Source: CAZSNT01 sp964607765 (GTDB lineage Bacteria; Verrucomicrobiota; Lentisphaeria; Oligosphaerales; JABHEG01). Taken from it: a stretch of DNA of 36,860 nt. The stretch's first letter is position 1; the number at the start of each line of letters is the position of its first letter. Of this stretch, positions 1-8,395 are shown in pieces. A program made the translations under genes and the position numbers. The notes beneath the pieces were generated by a model. The model was not told the origin of the DNA and ran no database searches. It saw only the letters and a program-made list of their open reading frames with translations. The stretch is from assembly GCA_964607765.1 (NCBI GenBank), contig CAZSNT010000102.1:1-36860 (forward strand), given 5' to 3'.

Positions 1-40
1 CGCCCTAATCTCCAAGGGACGCTTAATTCAATGACATTGA

Positions 41-141
41 GTGTTCAGTGTTCAGGGGGGCGTGTCATTCGCTATTCGTTGCTCTGCGTTCTGTGTTCTG
101 CGTTCGACGTTCGGCGTTCGACGTTCGGCGTTCGGCGCTCA
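41..141 (-). repeat. Degenerate heptanucleotide tandem tract abutting a stop codon
   Basis: Read on the plus strand, positions 64-140 are eleven consecutive 7-bp units of the form NNNNNTC, mostly GACGTTC, GGCGTTC or TGCGTTC, without any phase break. A separate GTGTTCA doublet lies at 41-54. On the minus strand the units read GAACGNN, and the first unit starts with the GA of the TGA stop of the M24 peptidase gene (139-141). The tract is non-coding. It resembles the tract at 33371-33448 in unit length, number of units and position after a stop codon. Short heptanucleotide repeats (STRR) are known from cyanobacteria; any function here is unknown. Confidence 0.85.
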
Positions 142-1473
142 AGTTGCCGGAAACACCTGCAGCAGGCCGTCCTCCCGCATCAGCGCCTCGACGTCATCCA
201 GCTCCAACGGTGCGGCAGCAGTCAGATTCTCCAGGCCGTCCTCGGTCACCGCGACGGTGTCCTCCACGCGGTAGTACAGGTTCTGTTCCCGCAACCAGAA
301 CTGCGGGTCCAGCGAGAACACCATGCCCGGCTCGAGCGGCCGCGAATAGTGCAGGCCGCCGTCGTGCACGGTCATACCCACACAGTGTGAGACATGGCCA
401 CGGAACTCGAACATGGCCTGAGCGGCCGCCCGATGCGCGTCCGAAGGGAACTGCCATTCGGCCCACACTTCCGCCATTCTCTCGGCCGCTTCCGCGTGGA
501 TTTCGGTCACCATACGGCCCGCGCGCACCAACTGAAGCAGGACTTTGTGGTACTCGACCACGAACCCGTAGACGGAACGCTGCGTCACGGAATACGTCCC
601 GTTGACCGGCCACATGCGCCCGATGTCGCTGGTGTAGCACGCGACGTCCGGCGCGCAGTCGCCGAGCACCAGATCGCCGTCGTTCAGCACGCAGTTGTTC
701 TCGCAGTAATGACCGTAGAAGATGTTCTGGCCACCCGCCATGATGGCGCGATAGCCGCAGTCGCGCGCGCCGCCCGCCAGGTAGTGGTAACGCATGACTG
801 CGTCGAGCTGGTACTCGGTCGCACCCGGCCGCGTGGAGCGCATGGCCTCGATCACACCCACGGCCGTGAGGTGCCCGGCGCGACGCAACAACGCCAGTTC
901 GGCAGCGGACTTGACCACGCGCAGCTCATCCATCAACGGCGACAGATTACGCACCTCGATCTGCGGGAACTGCCGGCGCACTGTCTCGATGAACTGCGCC
1001 GCCCGCGTCAGCCGCGTATCCCACGGATCCGCTGCCTGCTGCACGGCCCAAGACCGGCAATGGTGCCGGTTCACGCTGCGCATCTCGCCGTCTTCGTGCG
1101 GCATGTAGACCACCGATGCGCGGTTGAGGAACCGCGCCAGTTCGTCGCGCCCCAGCACAGCGTCGATCCCGGTCCGCTCCGCGACGAGCGCCGCATTTTC
1201 GGCGCAGGCCACCGGCTTCGTGGACTGCTTCTCCACCTGCGACTCCGGAGGCAGGAACGCCGTCGTCCGCCCGGTCCGGCCCTCGATGAGCAGGTAGGAG
1301 CGCGGCGCGTCCAGACCGCTGAGATAGTAGAAATCCCTGGCCTGCTCGAACAGGTCGTGTCCCTTCGGCCCGGGCGCGCCTTGAAGCAACGCGACCGCAT
1401 CGGCGCCCATCGCCTCACAGAGCCCGGACCTGCGCGCCCGAAATTCGTCCTGCGTGAAGTCGGTCTGATACAC
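139..1473 (-). CDS. M24 family metallopeptidase (Xaa-Pro aminopeptidase-like)
   Basis: Predicted 444-residue cytoplasmic protein of the creatinase/aminopeptidase P type. An N-terminal AMP_N-like domain (about 1-170) precedes a pita-bread M24 domain (about 180-430). The dinuclear metal site is visible as D272 and D283 with the usual ten-residue spacing, H363 in VSHCVGM, and E404 in RVEDTVAV. The fourth-position glutamate (usual EPG motif after EPGMV) is D389 in SLDPQFW, a conservative but unusual change. The frame is open upstream to 1680. I chose GTG at 1473 because GGAG sits seven bases upstream and the protein then has the usual family length. It is the last of four same-strand genes but is separated from the URO-D-like gene by 276 bp, so it may have its own promoter. 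The likely role is dipeptide or proline-peptide turnover; the exact substrate cannot be read from sequence. Confidence 0.88.
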   Translation of the reverse strand: MYQTDFTQDEFRARRSGLCEAMGADAVALLQGAPGPKGHDLFEQARDFYYLSGLDAPRSYLLIEGRTGRTTAFLPPESQVEKQSTKPVACAENAALVAERTGIDAVLGRDELARFLNRASVVYMPHEDGEMRSVNRHHCRSWAVQQAADPWDTRLTRAAQFIETVRRQFPQIEVRNLSPLMDELRVVKSAAELALLRRAGHLTAVGVIEAMRSTRPGATEYQLDAVMRYHYLAGGARDCGYRAIMAGGQNIFYGHYCENNCVLNDGDLVLGDCAPDVACYTSDIGRMWPVNGTYSVTQRSVYGFVVEYHKVLLQLVRAGRMVTEIHAEAAERMAEVWAEWQFPSDAHRAAAQAMFEFRGHVSHCVGMTVHDGGLHYSRPLEPGMVFSLDPQFWLREQNLYYRVEDTVAVTEDGLENLTAAAPLELDDVEALMREDGLLQVFPAT

Positions 1474-1749
1474 GGTCCATCTCCTGCCTACGCTCGGTCT
1501 GGCCAGACCCTCGGAGGCGCAGGGCCCAAACCCTGAAAGTAACATCTCTGCCGTCAGGGACAAACGCCCTCGACGATTCACTGCGACCAGTTTCGTGAGG
1601 AGTAGGGCCGCATCGCGCCGCTCGGGGGCCGAGCGGCCCACGTCCGGATGTAGGGCGGGCGGCCCCCGACCGCCACGCACCCACGTAACTGGTTGCGATT
1701 CACTTGCAGCGCCTCATCAACACGTTGGTCGCTTGTGAAGCGCAGCCCC
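1474..1749. repeat. Intergenic region with strong palindrome
   Basis: This 276-bp spacer lies between the URO-D-like stop and the M24 start. Positions 1617-1637 form a perfect 9-bp stem (GCCGCTCGG and its complement) around a GGG loop. Immediately next to it, at about 1644-1675, lies a second GC-rich imperfect palindrome built on GGGCGG and CCGCCC. No T-run follows on either strand, so an intrinsic terminator is not supported. The pair looks like a dispersed palindromic intergenic element. Confidence 0.6.
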
Positions 1750-2886
1750 CTACCCCCAGTCTCTCGCCAGCCGCACCATGGTCTGGTAGTTGGCGAGCAC
1801 GTTGGGGGCGAGCCGGCGACCGTAGGGGCAAGCGCTGGGCATGAGTACGAATCCGCGACCCTCACCGGCTGTGCCTTCGGCCAGCGCGCGCTTGACCTTC
1901 GTTGCGAAGTCCGCAGGCGCCAGTGTCTCGATATCCGACGCTTCCAGATTGCCGAACAGCGTGGTGTTGTGCCCTATCTGTTCCCGCACCTCCAACAGCC
2001 GCATGTCGCCTTGGGGCGGCGGTTCGATGGGATCCAAGCCGGCCGGCTCCATGCCTGCGATGAGCGACAGGATGCCGCGCAGCCGGCCGTGCGAGTGGAT
2101 GCGCGCGAACCCGGCGTGCTGCTGGATCATACGCACCATCGGACCGGTGTAGCGTACCACGTACTCCTCGTAGAGGCGTGGCGGCAGGTACGGCTCCGAG
2201 GCGTATTCCGAGCCGCAGATCCGCCACAGGCGGCCCGGGAATTCACGCGCCACTTGCCCGCACCGGGCGTGGATGGCGCACGCGTGCTTCTCCAACAACG
2301 CGTGAAAGAGCTCTGGCTCGGTCAGCGCAAACACGGTGTAGTCAGCCATGGAGAACAGGGGCGACGCCGCACAGATGGGGTCGCCCGTGTTGACCATGAC
2401 TATCCCCGCGTCGCCCAGTTCCTTCTCGGCCGCCACCATACCACTCACATCAACGTCGTAATCGAACACCGCATCAGGCAGCTGCAGGTACGCCTTCACG
2501 TCGTCGATGTCTTTGAGAAGATGCTCCGTGGTCCACACCGTGTTCACATCACGGTCACGCCGAGACATCGCCGTCATGGTGCGGCCGGCAACGGTGAGGG
2601 TCGTGCGCGAGAACCGGGAGTTGTCGTCCTCCCACGTGTCCGTCCTGAAGAACTCGCCACGGCAGTTGTCAGGCGTCGGTTGTTGGCGCGGCCCGACCAT
2701 GCGGATCAAGTCCGTCTCGGTTTCCGCCAACTCCAGGACGGGCCGCCAATCCGGCGAGCTGTAGATGTTGTAGGGGCTCGGATCGTCCGGATTGTGCTTC
2801 TGACCACCGATTTCGTAGAATGACACCGGCGGCCGGTCGACCGGCTCACCGCGCAGCGTTGCCAAGAGACGTTCACGGCGTGTCAT
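1750..2886 (-). CDS. Uroporphyrinogen decarboxylase (URO-D) family protein
   Basis: Predicted 378-residue cytoplasmic TIM-barrel protein. The N-terminus MTRRERLLATLRGEPVDRPP is the typical opening of URO-D superfamily members, and the C-terminal segment GRGFVLMPSACPYG matches the usual conserved closing loop. Length fits the family. The superfamily includes true HemE and also cobalamin- or corrinoid-dependent methyltransferases of the MtaA/CmuA type. The divergent sequence and the absence of any heme gene nearby make HemE unlikely. No corrinoid protein gene is adjacent, so the substrate is open. The ATG at 2886 has GGGAG about nine bases upstream. The gene lies downstream of the di-heme/FGE-like gene across a 117-bp spacer that contains a 42-bp direct repeat. 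Confidence 0.82.
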   Translation of the reverse strand: MTRRERLLATLRGEPVDRPPVSFYEIGGQKHNPDDPSPYNIYSSPDWRPVLELAETETDLIRMVGPRQQPTPDNCRGEFFRTDTWEDDNSRFSRTTLTVAGRTMTAMSRRDRDVNTVWTTEHLLKDIDDVKAYLQLPDAVFDYDVDVSGMVAAEKELGDAGIVMVNTGDPICAASPLFSMADYTVFALTEPELFHALLEKHACAIHARCGQVAREFPGRLWRICGSEYASEPYLPPRLYEEYVVRYTGPMVRMIQQHAGFARIHSHGRLRGILSLIAGMEPAGLDPIEPPPQGDMRLLEVREQIGHNTTLFGNLEASDIETLAPADFATKVKRALAEGTAGEGRGFVLMPSACPYGRRLAPNVLANYQTMVRLARDWG

Positions 2887-2897
2887 TTCAGATTACT

Positions 2898-2976
2898 CCC
2901 ACGGATGGCAGAGCCGACCAACGGATGCCGGAACACATACCCACGGATGGCAGAGCCGACCAACGGATGCCCGGAA
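2898..2976. repeat. 42-bp-period direct repeat
   Basis: Two nearly identical copies of a unit of about 36 bp start at 2898 and 2940, beginning CCCACGGATGGCAGAGCCG. They differ by one inserted C near the end of the second copy. Each copy itself contains ACGGATG twice. The pair fills most of the spacer between the URO-D-like gene and the gene upstream of it, and sits directly before the URO-D-like ribosome site. Confidence 0.85.
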
Positions 2977-3003
2977 AACGGACACCAACGGGCAGTTGCC
3001 GAG

Positions 3004-6000
3004 TCACTTCAGGGCGGCGCTCGTGCATACGACACGGAACCCTACATTGAATACGCGTCTCCACGGCGGATAGGCCAGACGGAACGCGCTGCGGCAACGC
3101 TTGGGGTGATCGAAGAACGACCCGCCCCGCACAACCATACGGGCGTCGACGTCAGCCACGACCGGATCCGACCCGACAACGTACGGGCCGTACCGGGTCC
3201 GGGTCCATTCCGCGGCGTTGCCGTGCATGTCGAAGAGTCCCCAGGCATTCGGTCGATAGCTGCCGACCGCCGCAGTGACCATGGTTTGGTCATCGAACCG
3301 TGCATCGCACAGCGCAGCGCCCTCCAGCAGGTGGTGAGGCAGGCCACCAGTGGTCTGTCGGCCACCCCGGTGCGGGCCGCGACTGAACGTTCGGTCGCCC
3401 ACGTTCGCCCAAGGCCCGAAGTCAGTCTCCGTGGTGCCGTAAGCGAGCGGGGTCGCGGCACCGGCGCGACAAGCCCACTCCCACTGAGTCTCGGTAGGCA
3501 GCTCGAATGTCAGCCCGGTCCTCCGGGAGAGCCAGCGGCAGAACGCCGTCGCCCGGTCCCACGACACACGCACAGCCGGTTGCGCCGGCCCGTTCAGGGG
3601 CATGCCCTGGCTGTCCTCTTTGGGGTAGCGTCGGACGTAGTAACGGCAGTCGTGGTCCGAATCGAATCTGCGGTACTGCCGATTCGTGATTTCGTGAACG
3701 CCCATCCAGAACGGCTGCTCAACGGTCGCGGCGTGCGGTGGCCACTCGTCCGGCTCGCCGGCGGCGTCGCCCATGACAAAGCGACCGGCAGGAATACGCG
3801 TCAGCTGCAGCTTGACACCCGCCCCCAGGTCAACACTCGCCGTCACGCCGCGGACAGCGGCGGCCTGCTGGCGACGCGTCGCTTCCCACGCAACGAACGG
3901 CCACTTGGACACCGCGACGGGGGACGGACGGAGCATTGGCGCCGGGGTACGCGGAGTGCGGTCGAGCCCGGGCAGGTCCGGAACGGCCTCGGGATCGTCG
4001 CGCGGTCCCCCGTATTGCGCCTGCAGCGCCATGCGTCGTTTGTGGGCATTACCGGGGATGGGCGAGAACACTTCGCCCCACGTGCCGTGGTAGGGCGCGT
4101 TCAGATCGATCCACGTCACCAACCGATCCCATGCCTCGGCGTCGAGACGCACGCCTTGATGCCCCTTCTGCAGCATCTGTATCAAGGGGCTGGTGTCTGC
4201 GTGGTATTCTCCCGGCAGCAGCAGGCTCACGTCATCCTCGATGCTGACGCGACGGATCCGCCTGACCAGGGCATCGTATGCCGGGCTGAAGCGTGGCTGC
4301 CATTTGGCGCTTTTCATGCTCTTGTGCAGCCGGCTCGCGTAGCCGAACGGCCACGCCCTCGTGCTTCCGGCTGCAGACGCAGAGCGCAGGTCGGGGCACG
4401 CCGGCCTGCCGTCGTGACAGGACACGCACAGGCGATCCAGAACGGGCTGAACTTCCCGCACGAAGCTGAACCCACGCGCCGGGCCTCGCCATGGGACGAG
4501 GTCACGCGGCTCGCGTTTGGCTGCCGCCCGCGGCTGCATGGCGGAATCGGCAGGCGCTTCATGGCATCCGACGCATGACAGGGCCTCCCCCGGCATGGCA
4601 GTGAACCAGCTGCGCATCAGCTGCATTGCTTTGCCCTCGCCATCCAGAGGCTGCACCGCGATAGGTGTGTTTGCGGGCACCCGGAAAATGGCCGAGCCGT
4701 CCGGCTCCAGCGGAACGGTGCCGAGGATCCGCATCACTTCCCACGGCCCGGCATACCCGATCTTGTCCGGGCCGGCCAGGCTGCGGTAACCGAAGTGGTA
4801 GGCGAACACACGCAGACGCTTGGCCGTGCCCCGCGGCACGCCGGCCAGCCCCGGGCCTCGGTACACATCGTGCAGGTAGACAACCGCATCCTCGCGTGAG
4901 AGATCGACCCGATCCGGAGCGATTGGCGGCCGTGGACGTGCGGCCAGGGGAACCGGTTCGAGCAGCGCGTAGCCGGACTCCTCCCTGAGCAGGATCAAGT
5001 TATCGAACACGTCGGCAAGGTAGATCCCCCAGGCCGACTGGCGGGTTGGCTGGCAGGCGACCAGGAAGTACTTGCCGGCAAGGCCCGGGCACGCCGGATC
5101 CGTCAGCGGGAACGGGTGTGCGAACTTGGGCCACTCGTTGGCCGTCAGCTTGTCCTGCACGCGTGGCTCGATCCGGTCACCACGACCGGAGATGCGCTGG
5201 ACAATGCCGTCGCTGCCATGCCAGCCACGCTTCAGATCAACCGTCACCAGCTGCCCTGTTCGCGGCACGTGATAACCGGTGAGAATGCTCACAAGCAGGC
5301 CCGACCGGCCGGGCACGGCGCGGCTGTAGTAGAGCGCGTTAGGGAACCAGGAGTTGCTGCCGTGCACCGCACGCTGTCCGGTACCGTCGGGGTTCATCAC
5401 CATGAGCTGGCGCATGAACACGTGATTGACGCCCGTGTAGTCCCATCGGTTGTACAGGATCTGCCCATTGTTCAGCACGCTTGGATGCAGGTCCAGATCC
5501 TGGTCGTAACAGAGCTGGCGCATGGTGCCGCCGTCGCTGTCCATCACGTACAGGTGACAGGCAGGCATCGAGCCATGGAAGCAGGGGACGGATTGGTAGG
5601 ACGCGGTGCAGCCGAACACAATTCGGTCGTTGGGCAGGTAACAGGCGTCATAGCAGTCCACATCGGCCGGAGCTTTGGATACCTGGCGCAGGCCGCTGCC
5701 GTCCGCCCTCACCTCCCACACGCCCCAGTTCCGTCGGTTCGAACGACTGAACAGCAACCGATCGCCCTCCCAGTGCACGTCAGTTTCGCCCACATAACCT
5801 CGGTCGGGCGGGCGGTACAGCGTACGGAGCGCCGCATCCGGACGAACGGGCGAGAGCACGGCGAGTTCGTTGTCGTAGCGGATATGTGTCAACGCACAGT
5901 TCGATGAACCGTTCGAGGGCAAGCCCAGCTCGCGGTCGCGGGTTGCGCCGGCGCGGACCTTGCGCTTGACAACCAGCAGCCGCTCGAACCCGAGCAACGG

Positions 6001-6288
6001 GTTGGCAAGCAGGGCAGCGCGCCTGACGGCGGCCAGGGCCCGATCGCGTGCGTTTCCCGCAGGCATCGCATCGAGGTCCGCCAGGCGGCGACGCAGTTGG
6101 GCCGCCGGATAACGGCCGGGGTAGGCGGCGGCCAGTTCGTCCACCGCGTTGCGCAGGCAGCGTATCTGATAGGTGGCCGCATCGGCAGCGTGCGCGCCAC
6201 ACGACAGCATCAGCGCGAGCAACGTCGCAAGCAGAAGCGCAGAGGCTTGTAGTGGGGCTGCCCTGGTAGGCCGGTTGATGGTTGTCAT
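3004..6288 (-). CDS. Secreted hydrazine-synthase-alpha-like di-heme protein with C-terminal FGE-like (SUMF1) domain
   Basis: Predicted 1094-residue exported protein. A signal peptide ends near GAHA-AD (about residue 35). Residues of about 40-560 have the beta-propeller pattern of proteins annotated as hydrazine synthase alpha subunit-like. Two c-type heme motifs follow, CVGCH (about 572-576) and CVSCH (about 621-625). The C-terminal domain (about 825-1090) is FGE-sulfatase/SUMF1-like, with FVMGD, GLFDMHGNAAEW, RGGS and NVGFR landmarks. Formylglycine-generating enzymes need two cysteines in the segment after RGGS. Here only the second (about C1065) is present, and the first position is aspartate (about D1060), so sulfatase activation is unlikely. 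The ATG at 6288 was preferred over the GTG nine bases upstream; no clear Shine-Dalgarno is seen for either. It follows the esterase fusion by 52 bp. Real hydrazine synthesis is not implied. A periplasmic redox or binding role is more plausible. Confidence 0.85.
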   Translation of the reverse strand: MTTINRPTRAAPLQASALLLATLLALMLSCGAHAADAATYQIRCLRNAVDELAAAYPGRYPAAQLRRRLADLDAMPAGNARDRALAAVRRAALLANPLLGFERLLVVKRKVRAGATRDRELGLPSNGSSNCALTHIRYDNELAVLSPVRPDAALRTLYRPPDRGYVGETDVHWEGDRLLFSRSNRRNWGVWEVRADGSGLRQVSKAPADVDCYDACYLPNDRIVFGCTASYQSVPCFHGSMPACHLYVMDSDGGTMRQLCYDQDLDLHPSVLNNGQILYNRWDYTGVNHVFMRQLMVMNPDGTGQRAVHGSNSWFPNALYYSRAVPGRSGLLVSILTGYHVPRTGQLVTVDLKRGWHGSDGIVQRISGRGDRIEPRVQDKLTANEWPKFAHPFPLTDPACPGLAGKYFLVACQPTRQSAWGIYLADVFDNLILLREESGYALLEPVPLAARPRPPIAPDRVDLSREDAVVYLHDVYRGPGLAGVPRGTAKRLRVFAYHFGYRSLAGPDKIGYAGPWEVMRILGTVPLEPDGSAIFRVPANTPIAVQPLDGEGKAMQLMRSWFTAMPGEALSCVGCHEAPADSAMQPRAAAKREPRDLVPWRGPARGFSFVREVQPVLDRLCVSCHDGRPACPDLRSASAAGSTRAWPFGYASRLHKSMKSAKWQPRFSPAYDALVRRIRRVSIEDDVSLLLPGEYHADTSPLIQMLQKGHQGVRLDAEAWDRLVTWIDLNAPYHGTWGEVFSPIPGNAHKRRMALQAQYGGPRDDPEAVPDLPGLDRTPRTPAPMLRPSPVAVSKWPFVAWEATRRQQAAAVRGVTASVDLGAGVKLQLTRIPAGRFVMGDAAGEPDEWPPHAATVEQPFWMGVHEITNRQYRRFDSDHDCRYYVRRYPKEDSQGMPLNGPAQPAVRVSWDRATAFCRWLSRRTGLTFELPTETQWEWACRAGAATPLAYGTTETDFGPWANVGDRTFSRGPHRGGRQTTGGLPHHLLEGAALCDARFDDQTMVTAAVGSYRPNAWGLFDMHGNAAEWTRTRYGPYVVGSDPVVADVDARMVVRGGSFFDHPKRCRSAFRLAYPPWRRVFNVGFRVVCTSAALK

Positions 6289-6340
6289 GTGAATCACGCG
6301 GCTTCGGACCGCATGCGCAGATGCGGCGTTTCCGTCACAC

Positions 6341-8395
6341 CTACTTCGCGCCGAGCTCCGGTCCGTTCACTACGACCTGGACGATGCGCACCGCCGCGCC
6401 TTTGCTCTTGGCATTGCTGCTCGGGGCGGCCTGGAGCGAGAGGGTGTGCTCACGATTGTCCAGACCGACGGCAAGCATGCAGGTGCGCGGATAGTGCAAG
6501 CCGCGGCTGAAATGGTGAAACAGCTCCACGGTCTGTGTCGGGCCGTCGTCGATCGCGTACTCCACCGCCCCGGCATCGGGCCCGGCAACCACGTACAGGC
6601 CCACTGCCGTGCCTGTGAACCGGATCTGCTGTGCCGCGCCCAGGCGAGCGGTGTGCAGCAGTGGAATACCCAGAAAGCGGGCGCGCTTCGAGCCGGGCAG
6701 TGCCTTCCAGTCCGGCACACCCAGTTGCCAGCCCTCGGCGATCGGTTGCTGCGCCAGATCGAGGAACGCACCCCAGCCGTAGTGTTGGGAATCGAGCGGG
6801 GCGGGGGGCATGGCGTAGGCTGGTGCCGCAGCGTCTGCGGGCGCCGCCGCAGCCCAGCAGGCGTCCATCAGCGCCGCAATGCGCTTGCCGTAGAGCGCGT
6901 TGCCGAACGGGGACGGATGACAGCCACCGAACTTACGCCAATCGAAGGAGCCGGCCGCAATGCTCGCGGCCACCTCTTGCGCGAAATGCACGGTGGGAAG
7001 GCGGTAATGCTCCGCAACCTGAGCGTGATGCGCGATCTCGAGAGGCGTCTCCCCTTGCTTGAGAAGGCGGATGTGGTGCTCGTTGGCGCAGTAGAGAAAC
7101 ACAATGTCCATGGCGGGGTTTGTACGCCGGGCTTGCCGGACAATGCCTTCCATGCCGCGAATGCACTCAGGGCCCGTGTGGTGGGCATCCTGGTTGTCGT
7201 TGACAGCGAACTCCACGAACAACAGGTCGACGCGGCCGCGATGCAGCACATCGGTCGCGAGCCGGAACGCGCCCGTGGTGGAGCAGGTAGAGGAAATGCC
7301 GGCGTTGATGAAGTCGAACTCGGTCTGCGGGAAGCGCTCTGTCAGCGTGTTGCACACGTGCGGGCGGTACCCGTTCATTTCGGTAATTGAGCCGCCGAGG
7401 AACGCGACCCGGCCGCGCTTCTCGCGCTCGAACACAGTCCGGCAATTGCGCAGCGCGCTTCCGGGTGTGGTGTAGGGCACGGCCTCGACGCCGCTGCCGA
7501 TCGTGTGCTCGAGCATGAAGTCGACGATCGGCTTGGGGTCTTTCAGGCAGTGCGGATGGTGCCCGCATCCCGGTTTGGCGATGACCTCGATCCGGCCGCC
7601 CAACTCACGATAGCGCGCCGCCAGCACGTCGGAGTTCTCCACCATGGGCACCACGTCGTCCGCCGCGCCGCAGACATGCAGAATGGGGATGCGCGCTGCG
7701 GCCAACGGCGCCAAGTGATCGATCGGGTTGCCTTTGAACGCCGCTGCCGACTCCTCGGTCAATCCATAGACGCGCAGGCATGCTTGCCACGTGCCGGCGT
7801 GGCCTTTGCCCTTGCCCTTGCCACCGGGCCAGCTGCGGATGTCACACACAGGCGCATCGCCGTAGATACAGGCGACCTTGTCGGGGTTCGCAGCGGCCCA
7901 GTTGTAGATGGCCAATCCACCGCGACTCATGCCTTCGAGAGCGACCTTCGGGGCGAACCCGTGCTTGGACGTAAGAAACTCGTAGAACGCACTCCAGTGC
8001 GCCACAGCCTTCGGCGCCCCGAAGAGTCCGCCCACATCCATGTAAACCAGATGAAATCCACGTTTTAACAACGCGATGTCCACCTGCGGCTGGTGTCCGA
8101 AGAACCGGGCACGCCAGACCCACGGCTTCGAGGGAGCCGGTTGCTCAGGCACGACCACAATGCACTTGCGTCCGTCCAGTGCGAAGTCAAAGCGACGGAA
8201 CCCGTGCCACTGCGAGACTTTCCCGGCAAATGGGGCTGCTGCCGCGGCCCCGGCCGTTGCGGAATCAGCCGGGCCGGCCGACGCCACGCCCAACGCCACA
8301 AGCACCAGGAAACACGAACACAGCGTCGCCAGTTGCCCCCCGTCTGCCGCCACACCGCACGACCACGCTCGGAACGAATCGAGAAGCATCTGCAT
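6341..8395 (-). CDS. Two-domain esterase: alpha/beta hydrolase fused to SGNH/GDSL hydrolase
   Basis: Predicted 684-residue protein. Residues of about 20-45 are a hydrophobic export signal. Residues 60-300 form an alpha/beta hydrolase of the prolyl-oligopeptidase or carbohydrate-esterase kind, with nucleophile S157 in GMSRGG, an acid at D246 or D247 in GAADDVVP, and a histidine at 279 or 280. Residues 325-515 are an SGNH hydrolase with block I GGSIT (S336), the block II glycine in NAGIS (G366), block III VNDN (N399) and block V H493 in GCHPSPFG. The usual Asp three residues before that His is Gly490. A C-terminal beta-sandwich-like part (about 530-684) resembles the accessory domain of secreted esterases. 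The ATG at 8395 was chosen because GGAGG lies five bases upstream; the frame is open to 8494. A likely role is removing ester groups from polysaccharide. It is the first gene of the leftward cluster. Confidence 0.85.
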   Translation of the reverse strand: MQMLLDSFRAWSCGVAADGGQLATLCSCFLVLVALGVASAGPADSATAGAAAAAPFAGKVSQWHGFRRFDFALDGRKCIVVVPEQPAPSKPWVWRARFFGHQPQVDIALLKRGFHLVYMDVGGLFGAPKAVAHWSAFYEFLTSKHGFAPKVALEGMSRGGLAIYNWAAANPDKVACIYGDAPVCDIRSWPGGKGKGKGHAGTWQACLRVYGLTEESAAAFKGNPIDHLAPLAAARIPILHVCGAADDVVPMVENSDVLAARYRELGGRIEVIAKPGCGHHPHCLKDPKPIVDFMLEHTIGSGVEAVPYTTPGSALRNCRTVFEREKRGRVAFLGGSITEMNGYRPHVCNTLTERFPQTEFDFINAGISSTCSTTGAFRLATDVLHRGRVDLLFVEFAVNDNQDAHHTGPECIRGMEGIVRQARRTNPAMDIVFLYCANEHHIRLLKQGETPLEIAHHAQVAEHYRLPTVHFAQEVAASIAAGSFDWRKFGGCHPSPFGNALYGKRIAALMDACWAAAAPADAAAPAYAMPPAPLDSQHYGWGAFLDLAQQPIAEGWQLGVPDWKALPGSKRARFLGIPLLHTARLGAAQQIRFTGTAVGLYVVAGPDAGAVEYAIDDGPTQTVELFHHFSRGLHYPRTCMLAVGLDNREHTLSLQAAPSSNAKSKGAAVRIVQVVVNGPELGAK

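Noticed and set aside
1617..1637. Perfect 9-bp hairpin as a terminator of the URO-D-like gene
   Set aside because: It has no T-run on either strand and lies over 110 bp past the stop. A dispersed palindrome is more likely.
3004..3830. C-terminal FGE-like domain as the activator of the local sulfatases
   Set aside because: One of the two catalytic cysteines is Asp, and the protein is exported whereas the sulfatases have no visible export signal.
2905..4578. Long plus-strand open frame (557 codons) opposite the di-heme/FGE-like gene
   Set aside because: It is antisense to a gene with recognisable domains. Its translation is Arg/Pro-rich and low in conserved motifs, a GC-driven shadow.
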